From assembly GCA_013398015.1 (NCBI GenBank), contig VZRR01004511.1:123250-187249 (forward strand): a stretch of 64,000 nucleotides of DNA, written 5' to 3'. The notes below the pieces were generated by a model that did no database searches, was not told the origin of the DNA, and was given only the letters and a program-made list of their open reading frames with translations. A program made the translations under genes and the position numbers. The first letter of the stretch is position 1, and each line of letters opens with the position of its first letter. The stretch comes from Oreocharis arfaki. Taxonomy: Eukaryota > Chordata > Aves > Passeriformes > Paramythiidae. Below, piece by piece: positions 27,783 to 39,310 of the stretch.

Positions 27783-28326
27783 TGTGGTGGTGGGCTGACT
27801 CTGGCTGGGTGCCAGATGCCCACCAAACCAATCAATCACTCTCCCCCTCATCTGGGCAGGGGAGAAAAAAATATAATGAAATTTTGTGGGTCAAGATAGT
27901 GACAGGGAAAAATCAGTCACCAGTTTCTGTCACAGTCAAACCAGACCCAACCAGGGAAATTATTGCCAATCAAATCAGAGTAGGATAATGAGAAATAAAA
28001 CCAGATCTTAAAAGACCTTTCCCTTCAATCCCTTCCTTCTTTCTTGGCCCAACTTCTTTCCCAATTTCCCTATTTCCTCCTCCCCCCAAAAGTGCAGGGA
28101 CATGGGAAATGGGGGTTGCAGTCAGTTCATCACATGTTCTCTCCATTTTGCTCCTCATGCTCTTCCCCTGCTCCAGCATGGGGTCCATCACATGAGACAA
28201 TGTGACACAGTCCTCCAGCAAAGGTCTTTCCCAGGGGCTGCAGTTCTTCATGTAGTGCTCCAGCACTGCATCCCATATAGGTCCCTCGTACGGGATGCAG
28301 TACTTCAGGAACAGACTGCTCCAGCG
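27783..28326. mobile_element. truncated avian LTR-like element with internal tandem units
   Basis: The segment begins TGTGGTGG, consistent with the 5'-TG of a retroviral LTR. It continues through text I recall as a very common interspersed repeat in bird genomes: a GACTCTGGCTGG segment, a run beginning near 27861 with GAGAAAAAAATATAA, and a ATGAGAAATAAAACCA segment near 27988. From about 28166 it enters diverged tandem units of roughly 50-60 bases, each marked by a GCTCCAGC core (about 28171, 28259 and 28319) and a GGGCTGCAGTTCTTCA/GGGATGCAGTACTTCA variant. The repetition stops abruptly at about 28326, where full copies go on with more units, so this copy looks 3'-truncated. There is no protein-coding retroviral part. 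The LTR class and subfamily are from memory and uncertain, as is orientation. Confidence 0.55.
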
Positions 28327-31300
28327 TTTATGATTTAGCAACACAAAAAATTTATTCCTCCAGCATTTCAAGGAACTTAGGTCTCCTAGTACTGTAACCC
28401 AATGGAACCTATTTCCAACAAACAAGAAAGCTTTTTCTTAACTCATCAGATGTTTACATTGAACTATGTTAAAAGCGTGTTCATCATACAGGAATACAGT
28501 CATAGCACAGTAATAATTACACCAAGAAGTTTTGCAAGTTCTAGCATGGCTGTTTACATACCTATTTTTAAAAACAAATACCTGCTGAAGGTGTGTACAT
28601 GCTGAAGTATTTATTCCTTCATCTCCTAAGGAATATTAAAGTACGCTTTTCTATAGGAACATTGAAGACCATAGGCAATTTTTGGAGAACACGTCACTCA
28701 AACCTCTTCCACAACTCAGTAGATACACACGTAAAGATTAGCCAAAAGGAAGGAAGAAGGATTATATGGATTCAGGGAGATAGAGGAGAGAAATTTTCTT
28801 TTGTTTTATCTTGAATCAAAAGGCATCCTTCACTGAAAGTTTTTAACAACAGTGGAGAAAAGGTGTATCTTGGGCGAAGAACAAAGACAACTTAATTGCC
28901 TTTGTACAGAAGTTTGGACTGGCCAACTTTTTAAATCCCTCCTATAAAACTTAGAACAATTTCAGATTCTTTCCTTTTCCTGACCACTTGATCCTGAGAA
29001 ATTAATGTCCCAACCAAGAGAGGAAGCGAAAGCAGACTGCCACCACCTCACCCAGGGCTTCGTTGTCAGTGGCTCACCCCAAAAGCAGTGTTGAGGGGGC
29101 TTGGGGTCAGTTGTTTTTTGAGGAAAAAGGGCTTGTTTCAAGCCAGATGAATTCCCAGAGCCAATTTATTGCCTGGCCTCACAAGTGTGTGTGTTGGCAA
29201 AAGGGAGGAGGGGTGGCATGTGTGCAGGAGCTTGGGGAAGCAGGACTTATCTCCACCAAGATGTGAACTTTCTCATGGATGTGACCATGAAACAAGAGCC
29301 TAAGTTGTTGTTAAGGAAATGGAGTCACTGTAATTAAATGTTTGTGTTTTCTTTGCAAATCTGGTTTGTCACTGGACTTCAGCACACAGAAACAATTATT
29401 TAGATGACCCGTTCAACTCAGTTTCTGGCTAAAATCATGGGTCTAGACCGAAGTGCAATGTACCAAATTTTGTCAGCCTGAGTTCAGTGTGTATTTGCAC
29501 TTCACCCTCCAGATTTCTATTTCTTTCATTTCCCCAAGAAGAAACACTGTCATTTACACCTTCTCCTACAGCATTTTGGGTCTCTTCTGTTCACTTTGAG
29601 CCATGAAAGCAGACAAACTTTATGATAGCAGAACTTGCCCAGAAGGGATACTCTGGTCATGAGGCTCTGATGGTTGTGGCCCCTTAGGCTAACACCTTTC
29701 TTTTCCCTTCACCATGTGTCTGGACACCTACTGCCATGGGCTCGCCTATAATGGAGTAGCTATTCTGTTTCTTCAACTGGTCTCCTTTTTTGCACTCACA
29801 CAGGAATTCAGCAACAGCTTTGTACACTTGTTTTTGGACTACAGCCCCAACCTCATTTACTTACAGAGACTTCTGCATTGCAATTTGCATATATAATGCA
29901 CAGTTAATTACTGTTTAAATTAAGCACACAAAAATCAAGATGTGATGATTTGTGTTATCAAATCAGGTATAAGATTAACAGCTATTATAGAATAAATAGA
30001 ATATGTAGATAACTCTTACTATTTCAGTGTCTCATTTATAGAGCAAATAATTCTTGGCATTACAGTGAACACACGAATGGAGAACAAGCTGCTCATGCTG
30101 AAAGTCCAGTCCCATCCTTTGTCTTCTTTTCCATCAGGCTGCTGTCCAAGCACACCAGAAGCTGAAATTTCCCATACTTTATGACAATCTGGTATTTATT
30201 ATGTTTAACTTTGTCTTTTCTTTTGCTTATCTAAACACAATTTTTAATAACAGTCTTTGCTAGAAAAAAAAACAACCACATCTTACAAAAATTTTAATTT
30301 TAATAACAATTCGTATCTTGCTATAGTGTCTATGTCTCTCTTTTCTATCCCTGAAGCAAAATAAAAGCAACATTAGTAAGGTTGTTGCCGTATCCCATCT
30401 CCAGCAGGACTGCAGAAGAACTCCATGGTAGGTCCTTTTCCATAAATACCCCTCAGGCTGCTGCTCAGACCATTCTCTGGGGAAGCAGGGTTCAGGTCCC
30501 ACATGAGGACATGAGGATTACATGTAAGACTTCTACTGCCTAGATATTACTGACCATACAATGTTGCATAAATTGTGGATATTTTCTCTCCATAAAGTGC
30601 CAAAACTACTTGGTACACTTTTCTCATATATACAAATAGTTTTTGAGTAAATAAAACAATATTTGAGGACAAATTTGCTATTTGCAGTAAAAAAAAAGAA
30701 AAATTGCAATTTATGAACTGCAGCTGTAAGTGTCTTGTGTTTTGTATGGCATGCTTGGTGATGCATCTGAGAGCAAGCAAAGATGTTTTATAAGAACAAA
30801 GTTAATTATTCAGTAGCAGTTCTTAAAGTGATCAAAAACAAAGGTGTAAGTGACTTTGGGTTTTTTTAATACAAAACAGCCATTCTTTGAGGTATCAATC
30901 AAAGTAAAAAGAAAAACAAACTAATTAGAGATTGGTTTCTATACCATGCATAGGCTTTTGCGGAGACATTTTCCCAAACAACAGCAGTGCCCACCAAGAT
31001 AAATTATTTTATTAAAAACAACCTTCATGTTGCTTGTTTCAGTATTCAGTATTTTTAACTTTGGACTAAGAAGTGAACATTCTTTGGGAAGATAAAAATC
31101 AAGTTGTATCTGAGAGGTTCTTTCATTTAAATGAAATAAGCGTAGCTGTAACAGTGAAGAAAAAAATAAACAAAAGAGAAGAAAGACAAAAGCAGGAAGT
31201 AAGGAAAGGCTTTTAGTAGTATTAATATAACTTGTTTGCTCTGTGTCCATGTTGATGAGCTCAAGCCATGAAGCAATATCCCATTTTATGAGGCGCTGTG

Positions 31301-33157
31301 CAATCACAAAAGGAAAGGACAGGGTGTGCTCCAAGTAGTTCACTGTTTAAATATAGCACTGCAGACAACAGGCGAGTATTGACTAATGGAGGAGGAGAAG
31401 GACAAGCAGTCCTGCACACCTAACGCCTGATGTGGCTGTACCAAAGGATAGTCCAGAGGGACTCGTGCAAGTGGTTTTGGGGAGCTCTCCTTGGCAGTGC
31501 GGGCCATGAGCTGACACTGTAAAGTTTTTGCTGGAAGATGTGACAACAGGATGGTGGATGGTGAACATCTTTCAGGCCAGAAGGGAGATGATAAGACACG
31601 CTGGTTCTGAGGAAGGGCTTGTGAGTGAAGGTAAGGCTTCAGAAACAGAAAAGAAGGGGGCAATGGAGAGGTGCTAGAAACATGGGTGCGAGAGCTGGAA
31701 ATTATTTCTTTGCTCCTGGGTAATGATTGAAGGCCTCTCCCAGTTCAGACATAACTTCCTCAGGTGAATGAACACACATTTTCTTGGTGGGATCAAACAA
31801 CAAACCTGACATGAAGGTGAAAGCTGAGTCAATGAACTCCTACTTTGAATCCCTTAGGCATCTAGCACAAAATTGAAATGGTCTGGTCCCCTGAACTGGG
31901 AAGGAAGAAGCACTCCAACCAACCTGGATCCTGGAGGCAGAAATTACAGCGAAGGGTCAAACCAAAGACAGGAGATAAGGATTTGCAAGGAGCAGAGATA
32001 GGTCGAAGAACTGCTCCCCAGCTCAGCTTAGATATAATTTTATTTTTTATCACTTCCAGATCAGCAAAAAGGCAGGATGTGCTGACAGCTTTACCAAGCT
32101 TTTCTTCAGCTAAAACGATTTTTTTAACAGGACAAAACCTACAAAAATTAAACATCAACACAATCTAGGACAACTAAAACAGAGTTCTAAAAATGAAATT
32201 CCTGGAGCAAATTACGGCCCTGTGTAGCACTGAAGGAACAGTGCTGCAATATTGTCCCACCATCTCTGGACAATATCAGTTTCTGCAATTACCACTCTCG
32301 CTAAAAATTTGCTGACCCCCTCCTTCAGCTGAGCAGGTTCACTGGTTCCTGGCCAGAACAGTGCCTTTGGCAGCACCTCCTGGCCACCTGGCTGAGGCCC
32401 CCTCCAGAAGCCCAGTCTCCCTCGAGTCCTGCTGTTGGCAATGTGAGCAGGTAACTTGGGTGTTAGTCAGGATGAATCACCCACCAGAAAAGCTTCACTC
32501 ATTCTCTTGGTTGACTCTGCATGGGGCCAAGTAGGCTTGACTTTAAACAAGTCCCACGTTTAAATCTCTAACATGGGATGAAAATAAGCATCTCTAAGAC
32601 TTGAAGCTTGTAATAGCCTTTTTTATTATCCTTCTGTTTGTTCCTAAGCTTGTAGACCACACTTCTGTTTAAACCCTTAATGCAGAGATTTTATCCCAAA
32701 GGTGTGAGAGGAAGTGGCATGTCACTGGGGGGGCACAACACATCACCCTTCCGAGAATGTAAAAAAGGAACAAAACCCCATGTTTCGTCTTTGTGTGCCT
32801 TAACACCCGAGGATAAGAACACCTCCTTTGAATGTGTAGAAGAAAATTGCTGTTTATGAGGCAGTGTTGTCAGAAAAACTACTAATACAAAAGAGGCTGC
32901 CTTTCACAGAGAGGGAAAGAAAAACAATAAAGACACTGAGATAAGGCCATAACAGAGCAGGAGAAGCGAGAGGTACAATACCAGCAGAAGAGGTGCTTTA
33001 TGCCTTTCAAAGGCATCTCTCTCCTCATCCACAAGTGAGACTGTTGTCCATAGACCATTAATGGATACATTGCCTTCTGCTTGGCCTGAGATCGGTCCAT
33101 AGGAAATCTATTCCATAAGACCTTCAAGTCTCATCATGGACCTCTGATAACTACCAT
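28327..33157. other. non-coding DNA
   Basis: About 4.8 kb of mostly AT-rich sequence with no supportable exon and no recognised repeat. Several minus-strand frames of 80-134 codons (for example 30939-31343) show no domain and no coding-type composition. Confidence 0.5.
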
Positions 33158-33356
33158 TCGATGACGCGCTGTCCAGGTGGCTAAAAGGAGCGGCACCTGC
33201 GGCCGGCCGGTGCTTCCAGAGGCTCTGTGCCTCGGAGGCCAGACCCAGTCCACGCTACCTACTCCAAAGCAAGCTGCTCGTCTGGAAAGCAGGGCGTTGC
33301 CGCGGCACCGAGATAAAAAGGAGAGGGAGAGGCTTCTGCTTGCCGTTCCAGCGGCG

Positions 33357-33362
33357 TTTATT
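33357..33362 (-). terminator. AATAAA poly(A) signal of the solo LTR
   Basis: AATAAA on the minus strand inside the block, in the position expected for the R region of an LTR. Confidence 0.55.
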
Positions 33363-33440
33363 AGGAGAAGGGCAGGGGAGCAGGAACGAACACTCAAGGG
33401 AGGCAGTGGCAAAAGCCCCCTTGGGCCTGGTTACAGCAGT

Positions 33441-33450
33441 TTTTATATAG
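33441..33450 (-). promoter_or_regulatory. TATA box of the solo LTR
   Basis: CTATATAAAA on the minus strand, about 32-129 bases downstream of the CCAAT boxes and about 80 bases upstream of the LTR poly(A) signal. The spacing is that of a retroviral U3-R promoter. It could still start transcription toward lower coordinates. Confidence 0.55.
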
Positions 33451-33839
33451 ATAGAGATGCGGGTGGAGAGAACACAATGAACCAATAGTGGGGAAGAACA
33501 GGAGAGGAACAAAGGCAACAACAACCAATGAACAGTAACTAGAGGAGGGTACTGAAAATTTACATAAACTTGGACCAATGGGGCATTGAATAACTCAGAA
33601 CTTTCCGGAACAAATGAATATGTAACATGGGAACTGCATATGCATGAACTTATTATAATAGAACAAGGAGGGGGAACTCATGATTGATAATCTAGTTAAA
33701 AGATGGGGGATAGGGTCTATGCCCTAACCCACCATGGGGCAGTGGTCTTTCTTTTTTGATAGTCATTGGTAGCTTCAGGTGCTGCTACCACCGCCACAAT
33801 TTGAGCACAGCTTTTCAGCAGATTTACTACTTATTTAGT

Positions 33840-34330
33840 CCATATTTGCTTAGATGGCTCTTGAGAGCATTTTGTGGAGCAATACCAAAGCCTTGCTGAT
33901 GTCACTGGTTGTTTCTCTGACTCACTGGTGTTTATCCAAGAATGCTGTACAAATGGCTATCCAGTCTCTGGACGGATATGCCTTGTAAGCAGTTGAGACA
34001 GGGAACTTTATCTGTATTATCAGTATCTACCAGGACACACCAATTCAAGCCAAGATAAAGACTAGGGGTTTTTTTTCTACGTTCTTAGTCTCAGTATTTT
34101 TCTGAGAACTGAAGATTGGCAGACTGGTCTATAATTCCCTGAGAGCTTGTTTCCCTCCCTTTCTGAATATATTTAAGTGTAGCATATCCTTTTCAGTCCT
34201 CTGAAACACCACCATTCTCCTTGATATTCTGAAGATACTGACTACTGGATCTGCAGTCGCTTCTGCGGGCTTCTAACAACTCGAGGATGAATTGCAAGTC
34301 CAGGAGATTTGAAAACACATTCTCTTCTAT
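33840..34330 (-). repeat. ancient CR1/L3-like LINE reverse-transcriptase relic
   Basis: In minus-strand frames with breaks, the stretch 34330-34070 reads FKSPGLAIHPRVV, then a FRGLKRICYT segment, then EGNKLSGNYRPV. These follow the order SPGPDGIHPRVL / PEDW / EDPGNYRPVSL seen in the fingers-palm part of CR1/L3 reverse transcriptases. The DNA wording around 34115-34150 (GGCAGACTGGTCTATAATTC) is also the common form of this region in old amniote LINE copies. The part from 33840 to 34060 weakly continues the same element (an AAGCCTTGCTGATGTCA segment). The relic lies about 100 bases from the solo LTR. Family assignment is by recalled similarity. Confidence 0.55.
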
Positions 34331-37300
34331 GTATTCTGAAATTTATTTTTTGCCTGCTCAGGCTTCAGCATTTACTGTAGTCATCTGTATTAGCTGTAGT
34401 AGTATTCAGAATCCAGCTGAAAGCCCCAGTGAAAACAAAACCAAAAAAACCCATTAGATATTATTGAGCTCTTTGCTCCAACCTGTGCTCAGTAAGAAAA
34501 TTATGGGCATTAACAAAATTAGAAGCAATTTATACAAGCAATAATAAAGGAAAGATGGGAAAGGTCTGGTACGGATGGAAGATTTGAACCTTGCACAGTG
34601 ACAAACCTTTTAGAGAGCAGATAAAATTTGTTAATAAAGCCCCAACTGAATTACCAATAATTTCTTTTGTATAGTCATGAGGAATTCTTGAGCTATCAAG
34701 AATAAAATCAAAACAAATTGAGAGCAATATAAGCTTTCAAAAGACACAGTAAGAGTGGTGGTAGTGCCTGCTGTGTTTCACTAATCTAATGATACTCAGG
34801 AGAAAAGCAGCAGAAAAGACACTGAAGAAAGAGTCTCTACGTAGAAGGCAGCCATGAACTTCAAAAGAGCACCTTGCATGAAATCAATTGCATATTTTAC
34901 AGTAGTATGAACATGGAGAGTACTGGCAGTGTGGACATAATTCTCCTGGATTCACAAGAGGGATGGATATCTGTTTGAAAAAAAATGTGTTGGGCTTCAA
35001 TGTGTTTAGAAGATCAGCTGAAGAACTGTAAGTAATGACATCTTTCAGTTTCAGTTTCCCTCTTTCCTCTCTGGTTTTGCCTATCTATCAGTTGCACAGA
35101 ACTGAGGATTTCTTTCCTTTTGGCTTGTCTTTTATTTTTTCTCCAGCTCCCTCTGAACAACACCCCTCTCCTCCACCATTTCAACTCATTTGGCACCTTT
35201 CTTCTGCTTCCCTACTGTGTTTCTGACCAGCTCTGGGTAGTTCTTTGCTGAGATTCTTCAATTTGGCAGAGTGAGAAGCGTGCCTGAGGAGTGCAAGCCA
35301 AGCAGACAGGGGTGCTTGGAAATTCTTGATGTGAGGTGGATCCCAAGCATTTCCTATCTTGGATGTATCTCACTTCAGACCTCCTGAGCTCCTTCTCCCA
35401 TGTTCCTTTTGGTTAAAAATAAGAATATAGAAGGAGGTCTTGCCTCTTTTCAGTGGCTGGGGACAAGTGCATTTGCCCAGGAAATGTGACAGCAGTCCCT
35501 AAGGGTCAAACCCTTGTCCATCAGTGAGGTGGCCCTCTCTGGACTAGGCTGACAAGTAGGAGAAGAGACAACCTCTGCCCCACCATGTAGGTGCAGCACT
35601 ACCATACAGAGAGGCAGGCTGAGAAATGAGATTTCAGAAGGGTAGCTGAGTTAATGGGGACATGGAGAGTGGACAGCAGGGCAGGCTCACACCCACCTTC
35701 CTCCCTGGGCCGGTGCCCGGAGCTGCTGCCAACACACCACTGCTGCCTTTTCTTAAAGCGTATTGAAAGGAAGCAAATGGCATGAGAATAGCTGTGGACT
35801 TTGCTTTCTTGCCAACATATTTGGTGTCTTTCATTCAGGGTAAAACCTGGCATTTTCAATTACCATTCAGTGTATGAAGCTGTTACACATGCAAAGATAA
35901 AAATAAAACCTGTGTCGAAACATGGGGCTAACACTGTGGAGCTCCATTTTCCGTCCAAACAATGTTTCCAGGATGAGGTAGCCTCTGGAGCAGTGTGGGG
36001 TGGCTCCCTTTTGGGACCCTCCACATACCCCACACTGCTCACAGGCCCAGGCACTAGCTCACGTGCAAGGGCAGTAGGTTGTCCTTAAAGGACTGCTAAA
36101 ATGAACATCTAGAAGCTGAAGGCAGGACATGGCCTGCAGGCTACCTGTTGGGCCTGATTACATATTCAGAAGTCCTATATGTGGTCTCTTTCTCCATTAG
36201 ATCCAAAAGCTATCTAGAAAAATTACCTTTACTCTTGTTACATATATGGAAATGCAGAAGGCGAAAATTTAGGCAATGTGTACATGTCCACACAAGAATT
36301 GTTGGAAAAGATGATAAACAGCTCAGTGCTCCCTTGCACCCAGTCCCACGTCTAGAAAATGTCCAAGGCTGGTGACCACTTCCAAGAGCAGGACTTGGCT
36401 GAGCAGCTCTGCCCTGTCTTGCCTTCAAGTTAGATTTGGATCAGCATGGTTATGCCAAAAGAAATTGCTGTCTTCGAAGACATTCTCTGAAAAGAACATG
36501 AAGCAGATGCCTTTTGCATAAAAAAGGTCTAAATAAAATTATTCAACTGTCTATGTCTGCTTATCTCACTTCAGCTTCAATGGAACGAAGACCTTAACTG
36601 GTAACTGTGAAGAGTCCAAGAGAAGATCAAAGGAGTAGACGAAAGGTATAACCCCAGGATGGGTCTTCCTACTACCTGTGCTGACATTACTCATGCTTAT
36701 GTTTGGCTTTGGCTGGTGTCTCCTCTCTCTGTGAGATCTGAGGGGATTTGCTCCTTTGCTGTTCAGATGGGGCAGCCATCCCAAGTCCCACCTTACTGGC
36801 TCCCTCTGTGACTGCTGAGGTTTGGAAAGGAAGCATCTGCAGGACACTAGCATTGCCGTGCTTCAACTCACAGGTAAATCAACACAAGCGATCAATTCCC
36901 CACTGGTTTAACGAAAAAGTGGTTGCTTCATCTTTCCAGTGCTGGTGTGCAGGAAGACACCTGTGCTCTGGTTGAATTGAGCCCAGGGAAGCAGGCAGGC
37001 AGGCAGGCAGGCAGGCAGGAAGGAAGGAAGGAAGGAAAGAACAGGAGATAACTGTGTTTGCAGCCACCAGGTGGGCTGACATTAGCTTACATTAATTTTG
37101 AGTTATTTTTAGCTGGATATGCATTCCTGGGACAGGGGTGTTCCTAAAACGTAACATCGCTAAGTATAAAAACAAGCCCAGACAGTGAGATGCATCAGAG
37201 CCCGGTGTCTTCTGCTATGTTAGTTCCCTCTCAGCCTGTCCCTCTGTCCCAAACCCTTAAAACCCACAACAAAAGCCATTTCTGAGGCTCCTCTGCCAAT

Positions 37301-38887
37301 ACTGCAATTTTCCCATGGATGAGGTGGCCCTGGTATTAATGGAATTTAATGTTTCGTTACACACTCTTTACATGGTATTAACAACCTGGATTTATCATGC
37401 ACACTGATAAGCAAAGGTTGAGCCAAGAGCTTCCCTTGGATCTAGCACCCCTCTGGGTTTGATGCCTGGAGTGAGGCTATATTCCACATTGCTTTTAAGG
37501 TTATCAGAAAATCTCAGGGCTTTCTTCTGCTGCAATTCTTTTAAACGTTGGCAACATTTCCAAGTTTCAGTCGTACAAAAGCCACCCCCCAAGCTAAAAG
37601 TGTTGTGAGGAGGTCATGTAGTATGTGGAGTGGGTAAAGGAAAGTCTAAAGCAGCGTATCCAAGAGCTAATTAAAGGGGACGTTGGCCATTAAGGATATT
37701 GTTGTCAAAACAGCAGTACATTTATTTGTACTTCTATGAAGAGTCACCTGTTTAAATTGTCTCATTATAAATGATTATGTATCCCTGTTTACATAGCAGT
37801 ATTTTTTCTTAAGAAGACAATCTGCCTTTGAGCAAACAGATAAAACTCTTTTCTTTCAGTAATCATAAATCACCCTTCCAACATCCTTCTTTCTCCTATT
37901 ACAGAGATCCTAACTCCGTCCTCCTTGTTATTAATAGATTTTTGCTGACTACTCCTAGTACCACAGAAATCACAGAGATATAAAATCAACTGTAAATTAC
38001 AAAGGCTCTCCCTCGGCCATAAATGGACAATAATCTACTCATGGCAACATCTGTGTAAAGTGGCTTTCAGGAGATTTTTTTTCAGATTCCTCATAATATT
38101 TACACATTGAGTGCAGACAAGTATTAAACAGACCTCGCTTCATCAGCGAGAGCACGCCTTGCTCTAAGCCAGTGCCAGCTGAGTCCCACTGCGGGCAGGC
38201 TCGGCGTCAGCCGGGGGAGCGGGAGAGGTGGCCCTGAGCTCCACTGAACAGAGATGGTGCTGAGAGCCAGGGAGCTCAAACCTCCATACCAACGAATGGA
38301 ACCACTGGCCAAGAGCTTCTCCCCCTCCAGCCTCAGTTCTGGGTGTGGAGTTTGCAGCTGGGATAAGAGAAGCCTGCAGGAGACTCAGCAAATGGTGGGA
38401 AAGCTTTGGCACTGAGCACATGCGCTTTACCCAGGCCAGAGAGGAACAGCAAAAACAAGGGCTGCACACATGGTGAGATGCTTGGCAGGTCTACAAAAAC
38501 CTGCCCAAAGCAACCCATGATATGCACCATGCTTGAAGAGAAATAGCTGTGTTGGGAAACATGGCTGGGGCTTGGAGGGGGTGGTGTGAGATCCCTAGTT
38601 CTGACCAGAGGGACTCCTTGGCAAGTAGGGCTGCTGGTGAGCTCCTGGGGAATGGGGCCCAGCACCTCTATGCTGCTGGGAGCCAACAGCCACAGAGAGG
38701 AATGAATCCTGTTTCCCTGCTGAGCAGACTGCCTGCTGCTTGTGCAAGGAGCTTCACAGTCTCAGCGCAGAGAGGAAGGCATGGCACAGAGCAAGATCTA
38801 GGAACTCCCTTAATTTGTTCTTTTCTGAGGACACATTTATACTCGAGCATATATGTTTGCTGCCCCAGAAGCCCCATGAGCTCAACA
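34331..38887. other. non-coding DNA
   Basis: About 4.6 kb with no supportable exon. It contains the microsatellite at 36991-37039. The AT-rich stretch 37640-38100 carries homeodomain-like core sites (for example AGCTAATTAAAGG near 37668), discussed as a weak finding. A GC-richer patch (38160-38770) has overlapping frames up to 134 codons that show no domain. Confidence 0.5.
36991..37039. repeat. (GCAG)n-(GGAA)n compound microsatellite
   Basis: About seven GCAG units run directly into about five GGAA units. Such compound tetranucleotide tracts are often length-variable between individuals. Confidence 0.9.
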
Positions 38888-39310
38888 CATCATAGAATCA
38901 TAGAAACGTTCAGGTTGAAAAAGACCTCTAAGATCATTGAGTCCAGCTGTTGACCCAGCACTGCTAAGTCCACCACTAAACCATGTCCCTAAGTGCCATA
39001 TCTACATTTCTTTTAAATAGCTCCAGCAATGGTGAGTCAACTACTTTTCTGGGTAGCCAGAACTTGACAACCCTTTTGGTGAAGAAACTTTTCCTAATAT
39101 CCAATCTAAACGTCTCCCGGCACAACTTGAGGTGATGTCCTCTCATCCTGTTACTTGTTACTTGAGAGAAGACACCAACACCTACCTTGCTACAACTTCA
39201 TTTTAGGCAGCTGTAGAGAGTGGTTGAGTCTCCCCTGAGCCTCCTTTTCTCCAGGCTGAACACCCCCAGCTCCCTGAGCCGCTTCTCATCAGACTTGTGC
39301 TTTAGAACAA
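38888..39310 (-). repeat. CR1 LINE, 5'-truncated, minus strand
   Basis: The left edge is CATCATAGAATCATAGAAA, the reverse complement of the ATTCTATG-type 8-mers that end avian CR1. Read on the minus strand the body follows the CR1 3' portion: the end of ORF2 is readable as RLRELGVFSLEKRRLRGD (near 39288-39235), followed by the 3' text with ATTGGATATTAGGAAAAG and ending GATCTTAGAGGTC. Substitutions break the frame, so it is an inactive copy. Only about 420 bases remain, the usual outcome of 5' truncation. The right-hand (5') limit could lie up to about 39350. Confidence 0.9.

Larger units (their letters stand above)
33158..33730 (-). mobile_element. solo LTR of an endogenous retrovirus-like element, minus orientation
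   Basis: Read on the minus strand, this 573-base block has the order expected of an LTR. There is a U3-like part with three inverted CCAAT boxes (plus-strand CCAAT at 33482, 33525 and 33575), then a TATA box CTATATAAAA (33450-33441), then an AATAAA signal (33362-33357) about 80 bases further, then a GC-rich U5-like part. The block is flanked by the 5-base direct repeat ACCAT (33153-33157 and 33731-33735), a plausible target-site duplication. An alternative boundary pair giving the canonical TG...CA ends is 33162-33734. No internal retroviral genes, primer-binding site or second LTR are present, so it reads as a solo LTR left by recombination. Its GC-rich U5 stands out sharply from the flanks and suggests fairly recent insertion. 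The retroviral family is not identified. Confidence 0.65.

Noticed and set aside
33134..33578. Overlapping frames of 92-107 codons
   Set aside because: They lie within the LTR, which is regulatory rather than coding DNA, and are open because of its GC content.
38549..38953. 134-codon plus frame
   Set aside because: It runs into the CR1 insertion at 38888 and has no recognisable content.
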